Origin: an uncultured Collinsella sp.
Lineage (GTDB): Bacteria > Actinomycetota > Coriobacteriia > Coriobacteriales > Coriobacteriaceae
Direction: 5' to 3'
NCBI GenBank assembly: GCA_905197665.1
Contig: CAJJZP010000011.1
Span: forward strand, 20,335 to 84,334
Length of the DNA stretch: 64,000 bases
Within the stretch, counting starts at the first letter, position 1, and the number at the start of each line of letters is the position of its first letter. The notes under the pieces are model-generated. The model worked only from the letters and a program-made list of their open reading frames with translations, ran no database searches and was not told the DNA's origin. Shown piece by piece: positions 34,089-41,569 of the stretch. A program made the position numbers and the translations under genes.

Positions 34089-35921
34089 ATGGCACGACTG
34101 CATGTAATGGAGCGCAGCCACGCCCAGGCCGTTATGGACGACCTGCATGATGCGCTTGGACGTCGTCTGGCGGTGAGCTCGCTTGCCCCGTGCCCCGTCG
34201 AGTTTACGGCGGCGCTCGTCAACCTGTGCTCCACCCAGAGCTGCGGCAAGTGCACGCCCTGTCGTGTGGGTCTGAGCGCGCTGAGCGACCTGCTCGCCGA
34301 CGTGCTTGAGGGCCGAGCCGATGAGTCCACGCTCAATCTGATCGAGCGTACGGCCCGCACCATCTACCTTTCGAGCGATTGCGCCATCGGCTACGAGGCT
34401 GGTGCCATGGCGCTCACCGCCATTCGCGGCTTCCGCGACGATTTTGAACACCACATTCGCGAGCACTCCTGCGGCTTTGACCGTGAGGCGCGCGTTCCGT
34501 GCGTATCGGGCTGCCCGGCGCACGTCGACATTCCCGGATACATCTCGCTGGTCGAGGCCGGCCGTTATGCCGACGCCGTCAAAGTCATCCGCAAAAACAA
34601 CCCGCTGCCGCTCGTCTGCGGCCTGGTATGCGAGCACCCCTGCGAGATGCACTGCCGTCGCGGCATGGTCGACGACCCCATGAACATCCTCGCCCTCAAG
34701 CGTTTTGCCGTCGAGCATAGTGACCTCAACGACCACAAGCCGCATGTAGTGGACGACACCGGTAAGCGCGTCGCCGTGATCGGCGGCGGCCCGGCCGGCC
34801 TTTCCTGTGCCTACTACCTGGCCGTGATGGGTCATAAGGTGACCATCTTTGAGCAGCGCCACCACCTGGGCGGCATGCTGCGCTACGGCATTCCCAGCTA
34901 CCGTCTGCCGCGCGAGCGCCTGCAGGCCGAGATCGACTGGATCTTGAGCGCCGGCATCGACGTTGAGCTCGACCACTCTGTGCGCGGCGAGGAGCTCGCC
35001 CGTCTGCGTGACGAGTACGATGCCGTCTACCTGGCCATTGGCGCCCACAGCGATAAGAAGCTCGGCCTTCCGGGCGAGGAAGCGCTCGGCGTGGAGTCGG
35101 CCGTCAAGATGCTGCGCGCCATCGGCGACGACGAGCTGCCCGACCTGAGCGGCCAGCGCGTGTGCGTCATCGGCGGCGGCAACGTGGCCATGGACGTGGC
35201 GCGCTCCGCCGTGCGCTGCGGTGCCGAAAAGGTGAGCATCGTCTACCGCCGTCGCATCTGCGACATGACGGCCCAGGACGCCGAGATCGCCGGCGCCCAG
35301 GCCGAGGGCTGCGAGGTACTGGAGTTGACCGCCCCGCTCGCTATCGAGACGGGCGAGGAAGGTCGCGTGAGTGGCCTGCGCGTGCAGCCGCAGATTATCG
35401 GCGAGCCCCGTCGTGGGCGTCCGGCCCCGCGTGCCGCCGCCACGCCCGAGCGCGTCATTCCCTGCGAGCGCGTGTTTGTGGCCATTGGCCAGGACATCGA
35501 TTCCAAGCCGTTTGAGGACATGGGCATCGCCTGCAAGTGGGGTCGCGTCGTCACCGATTCGGATGGCGCCGTGCCTAACTTCGATGGCCTCTTTAGCGGC
35601 GGTGACTGCCAGACCGGCCCCGCCACCGTCATCCGTGCCATCAACGCCGGCCGCGTTGCTTCGGCAAATATCGACCGCTATCTGGGCTTTGACCACAAGA
35701 TCAAGCTCGACGTTGAACTGCCGACCGTGCAGTTTAAGGGCAAGCACGAGTGCGGCCGCTGCGAGCTGGGCGAGCGCGAAGCCGGCGAGCGCATCCACGA
35801 TTGGAATCTGGTCGAGCAGGGCCTTACCGAGGAGGAGGCACGCCAGGAGGCAAGCCGCTGCCTGCGTTGCGATCACTTTGGCTTTGGCGCGTTCCGCGGA
35901 GGGAGGAACCTGGAATGGTAG
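34089..35921 (+). CDS. NuoF-cluster/GltD-like flavoprotein, hydrogenase partner
   Basis: A 610-residue fusion. Residues about 40-115 match the C-terminal iron-sulphur part of NuoF/HydB: CSTQSCGKCTPCRVG (Cys52, 55, 58) with Cys98 in SSDCAIG. Residues about 130-600 match GltD-like oxidoreductases: CVSGCPAHVDIPGYI, CEHPCEMHCRRG, the FAD site VIGGGPAGLSCAYYL, and the NAD(P) site VIGGGNVAMDVA. A final ECGRCELG...CLRCD cluster could bind a further metal centre. The FMN/NADH-binding half of NuoF is missing. The stop codon overlaps the start of the [FeFe] hydrogenase gene, so the two proteins should form a complex exchanging electrons between NAD(P)H, ferredoxin and H2; bifurcation is possible but not shown. 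Confidence 0.85.
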   Translation: MARLHVMERSHAQAVMDDLHDALGRRLAVSSLAPCPVEFTAALVNLCSTQSCGKCTPCRVGLSALSDLLADVLEGRADESTLNLIERTARTIYLSSDCAIGYEAGAMALTAIRGFRDDFEHHIREHSCGFDREARVPCVSGCPAHVDIPGYISLVEAGRYADAVKVIRKNNPLPLVCGLVCEHPCEMHCRRGMVDDPMNILALKRFAVEHSDLNDHKPHVVDDTGKRVAVIGGGPAGLSCAYYLAVMGHKVTIFEQRHHLGGMLRYGIPSYRLPRERLQAEIDWILSAGIDVELDHSVRGEELARLRDEYDAVYLAIGAHSDKKLGLPGEEALGVESAVKMLRAIGDDELPDLSGQRVCVIGGGNVAMDVARSAVRCGAEKVSIVYRRRICDMTAQDAEIAGAQAEGCEVLELTAPLAIETGEEGRVSGLRVQPQIIGEPRRGRPAPRAAATPERVIPCERVFVAIGQDIDSKPFEDMGIACKWGRVVTDSDGAVPNFDGLFSGGDCQTGPATVIRAINAGRVASANIDRYLGFDHKIKLDVELPTVQFKGKHECGRCELGEREAGERIHDWNLVEQGLTEEEARQEASRCLRCDHFGFGAFRGGRNLEW

Positions 35922-37726
35922 AGCCCAACAAAACCACCGTCAGTGACAACACCGAAAACGGAGCGCACAATATGGCCAAGCTCACTATCGATAATTGCGA
36001 GGTCGTGGTGTCCGAGCGCACCACGATCCTGGATGCAGCCAAGTCCGTCGGCATCCAGATTCCCACCCTATGCTATCTGCGCGATCTGAACGAGATCGGC
36101 GGCTGCCGCGTGTGCGTGGTCGAGGTTGAGGGCTGCGATCAGCTGGTTGCCGCCTGCAACAACTACGTGCTCGACGGCATGGTGGTCCACACCAACAGTC
36201 CCAAGGCCCGCGAGGCCCGTCGCACCAACGTGCAGCTGCTGCTGTCCCAGCACGATTCGCAGTGCACGAGCTGCGTGCGCAGCGGCAACTGCAACCTGCA
36301 GACCATCGCCAACGACCTGGGCATTTTCTATCTGCCGTATCAAAGGCATTTGGCGGGCGAGGGCTGGGATTTCGATTTTCCCATCATCCGCGAAAACGAC
36401 AAGTGCATTAAATGCATGCGCTGCATCAAGGTGTGCGAGAGCGTGCAGGGCCTGGGGATTTGGGACCTGACCAACCGCGCCACGCATACCGCCGTGGGTA
36501 CCCGCGGGCGCGCACCGATCGGCAAGACCGATTGCGTCGCGTGCGGCCAGTGCATCACGCATTGCCCGACGGGCGCCCTGCGCGAGCGCGACGATACCGA
36601 GACCGTGTTTGACGCGCTCGCCGATCCCGACAAGATCGTGCTGGTACAGATAGCGCCGGCCGTGCGCACCGCCTGGGGCGAGGAGCTCGGCATTCCGCGC
36701 GAGGAGGCAACCGTTGAGCGTCTGGCTTGCGCGCTGCGTCGCGTGGGCTTTGAGTATGTGTTCGATACCGATTTTTCGGCCGACCTCACCATTATGGAGG
36801 AGGGCTCCGAGTTGCTCGAGCGCCTGGGTAAGGCCGCCAAGGGCGAGGGCGACAGCCGCGGCTGGCCCATGTTTACGAGCTGCTGCCCGGGCTGGGTGCG
36901 CTTTGTGAAGGCGCGCTATCCGGAGTTTGTCGACAACCTGTCCACGTCCAAGTCACCGCAGCAGATGTTCGGCGCCATCGCCAAGACCTACTACGCCAAG
37001 GTGCTGGGCGTGGAACCCGAGCGCCTGTTCGTGGTGTCCGTGATGCCGTGCACGGCCAAGAAGGCCGAGTGCGCGCTGCCGAGCATGGTGGGCGAGGACG
37101 GTGCGCCCGATGTGGACGTTGCGCTGACGGTGCGCGAGATGGTGCGCATGATCCGCGCGAGCCACGTGAGCGTGGACACGCTGGTCGAGGAGCCGCTCGA
37201 TACGCCGCTGGGCTTTGGCACAGGCGCGGGTGTGATCTTTGGCGCCACGGGTGGCGTGATGGAGGCCGCCGTGCGCTCGGCCTATTACCTGGTGACGGGC
37301 AAGAACCCCGACGCCGACTTCTTTACCGACGTGCGCGGCCTGGACGGCTGGAAGGAAGCCGTGGCCGATATCGATGGCACCAAGGTGCGCGTCGCCGTGG
37401 CGCACGGGCTGGGCAACGCCGCCCGCCTGCTCGACGCGATTCGCGATGGTCGTGTGAGCTATGACTTCGTTGAGGTTATGGCGTGTCCGGGCGGCTGCGT
37501 CGGTGGCGGTGGTCAGCCCATCCATGACGGCTGTGAGCTGGCGGCAGAGCGCGGCCAGGTGCTCTGGGGCCTCGATGCGGCGGCAGACATTCGCTTCTCG
37601 CACGAGAACCCCGATGTTCAGGCATGCTATCGCGAGTTTTTGGGCGCGCCGCTCTCGCCGCTGGCTGAGGAGCTGCTGCATACCGATCATCACGCCTGGT
37701 CGATGCCCAACGAAGGGAAGTGCTAG
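35915..37726 (+). CDS. [FeFe] hydrogenase, NAD(P)H-linked type
   Basis: A 603-residue enzyme that makes or uses H2. N-terminal 2Fe-2S domain with Cys53, 64, 67 and 81 (LCYLRDLNEIGGCRVCVVEV); a His-Cys3 centre near QHDSQCTSC (to Cys126); two 4Fe-4S centres (Cys164/167/170/174 and Cys207/210/213/217, CVACGQCITHCPTGAL). The H-cluster motifs are complete: TSCCPGW (Cys323/324), MPCTAKK (Cys379) and ACPGGCVGGGGQP (Cys524, Cys528). The start overlaps the flavoprotein stop (ATGGTAG). A shorter start at 35972 would give the common MAKLTI N-terminus. The maturases HydE, HydF and HydG are not in the window. Confidence 0.95.
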   Translation: MVEPNKTTVSDNTENGAHNMAKLTIDNCEVVVSERTTILDAAKSVGIQIPTLCYLRDLNEIGGCRVCVVEVEGCDQLVAACNNYVLDGMVVHTNSPKAREARRTNVQLLLSQHDSQCTSCVRSGNCNLQTIANDLGIFYLPYQRHLAGEGWDFDFPIIRENDKCIKCMRCIKVCESVQGLGIWDLTNRATHTAVGTRGRAPIGKTDCVACGQCITHCPTGALRERDDTETVFDALADPDKIVLVQIAPAVRTAWGEELGIPREEATVERLACALRRVGFEYVFDTDFSADLTIMEEGSELLERLGKAAKGEGDSRGWPMFTSCCPGWVRFVKARYPEFVDNLSTSKSPQQMFGAIAKTYYAKVLGVEPERLFVVSVMPCTAKKAECALPSMVGEDGAPDVDVALTVREMVRMIRASHVSVDTLVEEPLDTPLGFGTGAGVIFGATGGVMEAAVRSAYYLVTGKNPDADFFTDVRGLDGWKEAVADIDGTKVRVAVAHGLGNAARLLDAIRDGRVSYDFVEVMACPGGCVGGGGQPIHDGCELAAERGQVLWGLDAAADIRFSHENPDVQACYREFLGAPLSPLAEELLHTDHHAWSMPNEGKC

Positions 37727-37728
37727 CG

Positions 37729-38787
37729 ATGCGTGCGTTTAATGTTGAGATGACGCGCCGAGGGTTTGCCTCGGCGCTTGCCGCGGGCGCGCTGTCGCTT
37801 GCGCTCGCGGGCTGTGGCGGCGGGGCTGCGGGGGCGGGGTCTTCTGCGGGTTCGGCTGCTGGGTCTTCGGCGAGTGGCGCTGCCGCTGAGTCGGTCGAGG
37901 TGCGCGTTGCCTCGCTCAAGGGACCGACGTCGATCGGTCTGGTGCAGTTTATGGACCAGGCTGCCGATGGCGAGACGGACAATGAGTTCGACTTTGCGAT
38001 CAGCGCCGCGGCCGACGAGATTGTGCCCAAGGTCATTCAGGGCGATATCGACATTGCCCTGGTGCCGGCCAACGTGGCGAGCGTGCTCTACAACAAGACC
38101 GAGGGCGCGGTGCAGGTCATCGACATCAACACGCTGGGCGTGCTGAACGTGGTGACGGGTAACGCGGACGTTACTTCGTTTGGTGATCTGGCGGGTCGTA
38201 CCGTCTACATGACGGGCAAAGGCACCACGCCGGAGTACGTCATGAACTACCTGCTGGAGCGCGCGGGCCTGACCAGACAGGTGACGCTCGAGTTTAAGAG
38301 CGAGCCCACCGAGGTGCTGTCGGCCCTGCTTGCCGACCCGTCCGCCGTGGGCGTGCTGCCGGAGCCGTTCAAGACAGCTGCCATCGCAAAGAGCGAAGGC
38401 AAGCTGTCGGCTCCGGTAAGCCTGACCGATGCGTGGGATAAGCTGGCGGGTGACACGGGTTCGCGCTTACTGACGGGTGTGACCGTGGTGCGCCGCGCGT
38501 TTGCCGAGGAACATCCCGAGGCCGTGGCGGAGTTCTTGAGCTGCCATGCGGCGAGCGTTAAGGCTGTCAATGCGGCGCCGGCAGACTGGGCACAGGCCGT
38601 GGTCGATGCCGGCATCGTGGATAACGCCAAGATCGCCGAGAAGGCGATTCCCGGGTGCATGCTTGTCTGCCAGACGGGGAAGGACATGAAGGCGGCGCTC
38701 GGTGGGTACCTGCAGGTGCTGGCCGATGCGGACGCGAGCGCCGTGGGTGGTAAACTTCCGGCTGACGATTTCTACTACTTGGAGTAG
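37729..38787 (+). CDS. ABC transporter substrate-binding lipoprotein
   Basis: A 352-residue exported protein. The N-terminus has twin arginines (TRRGFASALAAG), a hydrophobic core and the lipobox LALAGC, followed by a Gly/Ser/Ala linker, so it is anchored outside the membrane by a lipid. The mature part resembles the NMT1/TauA type (VRVASLKGPTSIGLVQFMD, DIALVPANVASVLYNKT, VYMTGKGTTPEYVMNYLLE), which bind small organic anions or pyrimidines. It starts 2 bases after the hydrogenase stop and 3 bases before the permease-ATPase gene, so all four are one operon. The ligand is unknown. Confidence 0.87.
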   Translation: MRAFNVEMTRRGFASALAAGALSLALAGCGGGAAGAGSSAGSAAGSSASGAAAESVEVRVASLKGPTSIGLVQFMDQAADGETDNEFDFAISAAADEIVPKVIQGDIDIALVPANVASVLYNKTEGAVQVIDINTLGVLNVVTGNADVTSFGDLAGRTVYMTGKGTTPEYVMNYLLERAGLTRQVTLEFKSEPTEVLSALLADPSAVGVLPEPFKTAAIAKSEGKLSAPVSLTDAWDKLAGDTGSRLLTGVTVVRRAFAEEHPEAVAEFLSCHAASVKAVNAAPADWAQAVVDAGIVDNAKIAEKAIPGCMLVCQTGKDMKAALGGYLQVLADADASAVGGKLPADDFYYLE

Positions 38788-38790
38788 CCC

Positions 38791-40170
38791 GTGCGTGCGT
38801 TTGCTCGACAAATGACAGAGCGTATGAAGGCGGTGGCGGCAGCAGGTGCCGTCGCCGCCTTTTGGCTTGCCGCGTGGATGCTGGTGGCGGCGCTGGTGGC
38901 GCAGCCGTTGATTTTGCCGGGGCCGGGCGCCGTCGTGGTGGCGTTGCTGCGACTGGTATGCGATGCCAGCACATGGGCGATTCTGGCAGGCTCGGGTGCG
39001 CGTATCTTGGGCGGGCTGGCGCTTGCCGCGGTGTGCGGCGGCGTACTGGCGGGAGTTTCGGTGCGATCGCTGACGTTTGCCCGCTTGGTGGCGCCGGCGC
39101 TTTCGTTTGTTAAGGCGACACCGGTTGCCTGCGTGGTGGTCCTGCTGCTCATTTGGTTGGGGTCGGCGCGCGTGAGCATTGCAGCGGTCTTTTTGATGGC
39201 TCTGCCGGGCGTGTATTTTTCGTTGGTCGAGGGCTTGATGCAAGCGGATAAACCGCTGGAGCAGATGTTTCGTCTGCATGGCGTGCGGGGCTGGCGACTG
39301 TTTTGTGCCCACACCTGGCGCGAAGTCCTGCCGTTTGTGCTTTCGTGTGCCCGCGCCGTGATTGGCATGAGCTGGAAGGCCGGTGTGGCGGCGGAGCTGA
39401 TCGGCATGGCGACGGGCACCGTGGGCGAGCGCATCTATCAGGCGAAGCTTTTGATTGAGACTGCCGATTTGCTGGCCTGGACCGTGCTGGTTGTTATGGC
39501 TTCGTGGGCATGCGAGCGCGTGCTGGTGTGGCTGCTGCGGGCTTCGGGGCCAGCGGCGTGGCGTGCGGCGGTGCTGTCGCATGGACGCGGCTTGCACGGG
39601 CGTGCGGGCGGTTCTGCTGGCGGCGGGGTTGCGGCGGAGCTTGCGCTTGCTGTGGGCGATTGTGCGCCCTGGGCGCCGGCGCTCGACGGTCTGGTGCTCA
39701 ACGTGCCCGCGGGCGGGCGTATCTGTGTGATGGGTGCTTCGGGCATGGGCAAGTCGACGTTGCTTTCGTTGGCAGCGGGGGAGTGCGCGCCGTGCTCGAT
39801 GGTGTTTCAGGACGCGCGCTTGGTCGAGTCCGCCTCGGCGCTGGATAACGTGCTGGTGTGCGCCGATGCGCGTGCGGATGCTTCGAGCGCCGCGGCATTG
39901 CTGCGCCTGCTGGTGCCGGGAATCGATGTGAATGCGTGCATGGCCGAGCTTTCGGGCGGGCAGCGCCGCCGTGTCGAGATTGCCCGCGCCCTGCTGTGCC
40001 CGGGCGGCGCGGTGATTCTTGACGAGCCCTTTACCGGTTTAGATACCGCTGCGCGCGACGCATGCGCCGAAGCTGTGCTCGACCTGCTCGACGGCCGCAT
40101 GCTCCTGCTTGCCACGCACGATGCCGCCGACGCTCAGGCCTTCGATATCTCGGACATCATCACGCTCTAA
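38791..40170 (+). CDS. Fused ABC permease and ATPase
   Basis: A 459-residue protein that joins two usually separate subunits. Residues about 15-245 form five or six membrane helices with the BPD_transp_1 coupling loop (region VAAELIGMATGTVGERIY, typical of SsuC/TauC permeases). Residues about 285-459 are an ATPase with Walker A GASGMGKST, signature LSGGQRRRVEIARAL, Walker B VILDEPFTGLD and switch His in LATHDAADAQA; the domain is short, with a reduced region before the signature. The start is GTG at 38791 behind GGAG. With the lipoprotein encoded before it, this makes a two-gene importer. Fusion of these parts is uncommon among bacterial importers. Confidence 0.88.
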   Translation: MRAFARQMTERMKAVAAAGAVAAFWLAAWMLVAALVAQPLILPGPGAVVVALLRLVCDASTWAILAGSGARILGGLALAAVCGGVLAGVSVRSLTFARLVAPALSFVKATPVACVVVLLLIWLGSARVSIAAVFLMALPGVYFSLVEGLMQADKPLEQMFRLHGVRGWRLFCAHTWREVLPFVLSCARAVIGMSWKAGVAAELIGMATGTVGERIYQAKLLIETADLLAWTVLVVMASWACERVLVWLLRASGPAAWRAAVLSHGRGLHGRAGGSAGGGVAAELALAVGDCAPWAPALDGLVLNVPAGGRICVMGASGMGKSTLLSLAAGECAPCSMVFQDARLVESASALDNVLVCADARADASSAAALLRLLVPGIDVNACMAELSGGQRRRVEIARALLCPGGAVILDEPFTGLDTAARDACAEAVLDLLDGRMLLLATHDAADAQAFDISDIITL

Positions 40171-40226
40171 ATACTAATTCAGCAACAAAATGATTCGTTT
40201 TCCTCCGTCCCCATGGGGTCTGGTGT

Positions 40227-40271
40227 GGTATTCTATCTGCGGGGTAATACCTAGGGATACCAAGTAATACC
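40227..40271 (+). promoter_or_regulatory. Cluster of GGTATT / TAATACC boxes before the RelB-like gene
   Basis: GGTATT at 40227, GGTAATACC at 40243, GGATACC at 40255 and GTAATACC at 40264 form overlapping direct and inverted repeats, the pattern expected for cooperative autorepression by a ribbon-helix-helix antitoxin. A perfect 11-base inverted repeat (GATGCGGGCCA at 40294, TGGCCCGCATC at 40340) follows in the leader. Confidence 0.45.
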
Positions 40272-40385
40272 AAAGCCGCAGAAACAAACTCCAGATGCGG
40301 GCCAATCGGGTTGCCTTCACAGCCCGTCGCCCAGCCGCGTGGCCCGCATCTATCCGCACTACCGTCGTTTCAAAAAGGAAGCGCC

Positions 40386-40607
40386 ATGGCAGAACACATG
40401 ACCCCCGTAGTCGCGAAGGTCTTGCCCGAGGAAAAGGCAGCCTTCGCGGCGGCAACCCAGCTCGTGGGCACCACGCCGTCCAACGCCATCCGCATGTTTA
40501 TCGCTGCGTTCAATCGCTGCGGCACCTTCCCGTTCGACATCTCGCCCAGCGGGGCTTTTGGCAAAGACTGTCCCCAACGGCTAGTCGTTAAAGAACGTCC
40601 CCAATGA
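40386..40607 (+). CDS. RelB/DinJ-type antitoxin, orphan, with repeat-derived C-terminus
   Basis: A 73-residue protein whose first 55 residues fit the RelB/DinJ ribbon-helix-helix family (VVAKVLPEEKAAFAAATQLV, TTPSNAIRMFIAAFNRCGTFPF, DISPSG). The last 14 or so codons (from KDCPQ) are encoded by a family C palindrome (40567-40628) and the stop codon lies inside it, so the normal toxin-binding C-terminal region is missing. No RelE/YafQ-type toxin gene follows; the next gene is a membrane protease. The ATG follows AAAAAGGAAGCG. It may still bind the upstream boxes, but as an antitoxin it is probably a remnant. Confidence 0.75.
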   Translation: MAEHMTPVVAKVLPEEKAAFAAATQLVGTTPSNAIRMFIAAFNRCGTFPFDISPSGAFGKDCPQRLVVKERPQ

Positions 40608-40628
40608 CTAGTCGTTGGGGACGTTCTT
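40567..40628 (+). repeat. Family C composite palindrome, inside the antitoxin 3' end
   Basis: A half unit (TGTCCCCAA plus CGGCTAGTCGTT) followed by a full palindrome with core GAACGTCCCCAA, the 10-base centre TGACTAGTCG, and TTGGGGACGTTC (40593-40626, 34 bases). The copy at 17646 has the same 34-base core length and the same half-plus-full order, with both arms changed together (CCCTAA / TTAGGG). Confidence 0.82.
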
Positions 40629-40657
40629 ACATGACTGCCCGTCGGGAGGAGGTTGGC

Positions 40658-41569
40658 ATGCTCAATGCGATGATTTGGGCGCTTGCCTGTTTTGGCGTCG
40701 TCGCTGCCGATATTGCCCTGAGCGTCGTTTTGTTCTCCGCCCTTGGCGTCGCATCGGTGTTCATGGGCTTTTCGATTGACGGCCTCGATATTCAATTGCT
40801 TCAGGCCGTCGCGCAGACGGCATCGTTTTTAATGGCGCTGCTGTGGTGGCGTTATCTGTGGCCGCGTTCGTTTATGGCGCGCTGGCAGGGCGAGCGTCCG
40901 CTTGGCGGGGGAGCGCGTGGGGCGTGGAAGCGCATCGCCTGCGTTATCGTGATCGGCCTTGCCCTGCAGGTGGTCGTTGGCTACGTGACCGACGCCGTGC
41001 TGTCGCTGTTGCCCGAGGCTGCGGCCGACTACAGCGAGCTTGTCGAGGAAACAGGCATGGGCGACACCAGCTATCTCGCCGTCCTGACTACGGTGCTCGG
41101 CGCCCCATTTTGTGAAGAGCTGCTGGTACGCGGCATTATTTTTGAGTTTTCGCTCCGAGCGTTTAATCCGCAGTGCCGCCCACTTTGGAAGCGCCGGCGT
41201 CGTGCGGGTGCGCAGGACGGCGCCATGGTGCCCTGGGCGGCCCCGAGCACGTGGGGTATCACCGCGGCGATTGTGCTGCAGGCGGCAATCTTCGGTTTTA
41301 TGCACATGAATTGGGTGCAAGGTTGCTACGCGGGTGCCGCCGGCCTCATCTTTGGTTGGGTGCTCGTGACGACCGGAAAGCTCCGCTACACGATCCTGCT
41401 ACACTTCGCCTTTAATGCCGGGTCGTATCTCATGACGTTGCTCTGGTTTGTGAACACGCCGTTCGACGTGGCAATTACGGTCGCTATCGCCGGCGTCATC
41501 CTCGTTGGGGCAATGCGGTCGCTGCGCTGCGCGTGTGGGATGGACGCAGCGAGCGCACCGCTGCCCTAG
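40658..41569 (+). CDS. CPBP-family intramembrane metalloprotease (CAAX type)
   Basis: A 303-residue membrane protein with about eight hydrophobic segments. The ABI/CPBP motifs are present: EELLVRGIIFEF (glutamates and arginine), FGFMHMN (histidine) and HFAFN. Bacterial members cleave membrane peptides or process bacteriocins and membrane regulators; no substrate is suggested by the neighbours. The ATG at 40658 follows GGGAGGAGG by 6 bases. Upstream in-frame codons lie in the family C palindrome and are not used. The stop lies 3 bases beyond the end of the convergent ygiQ gene, overlapping it by 4 bases. Confidence 0.86.
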   Translation: MLNAMIWALACFGVVAADIALSVVLFSALGVASVFMGFSIDGLDIQLLQAVAQTASFLMALLWWRYLWPRSFMARWQGERPLGGGARGAWKRIACVIVIGLALQVVVGYVTDAVLSLLPEAAADYSELVEETGMGDTSYLAVLTTVLGAPFCEELLVRGIIFEFSLRAFNPQCRPLWKRRRRAGAQDGAMVPWAAPSTWGITAAIVLQAAIFGFMHMNWVQGCYAGAAGLIFGWVLVTTGKLRYTILLHFAFNAGSYLMTLLWFVNTPFDVAITVAIAGVILVGAMRSLRCACGMDAASAPLP

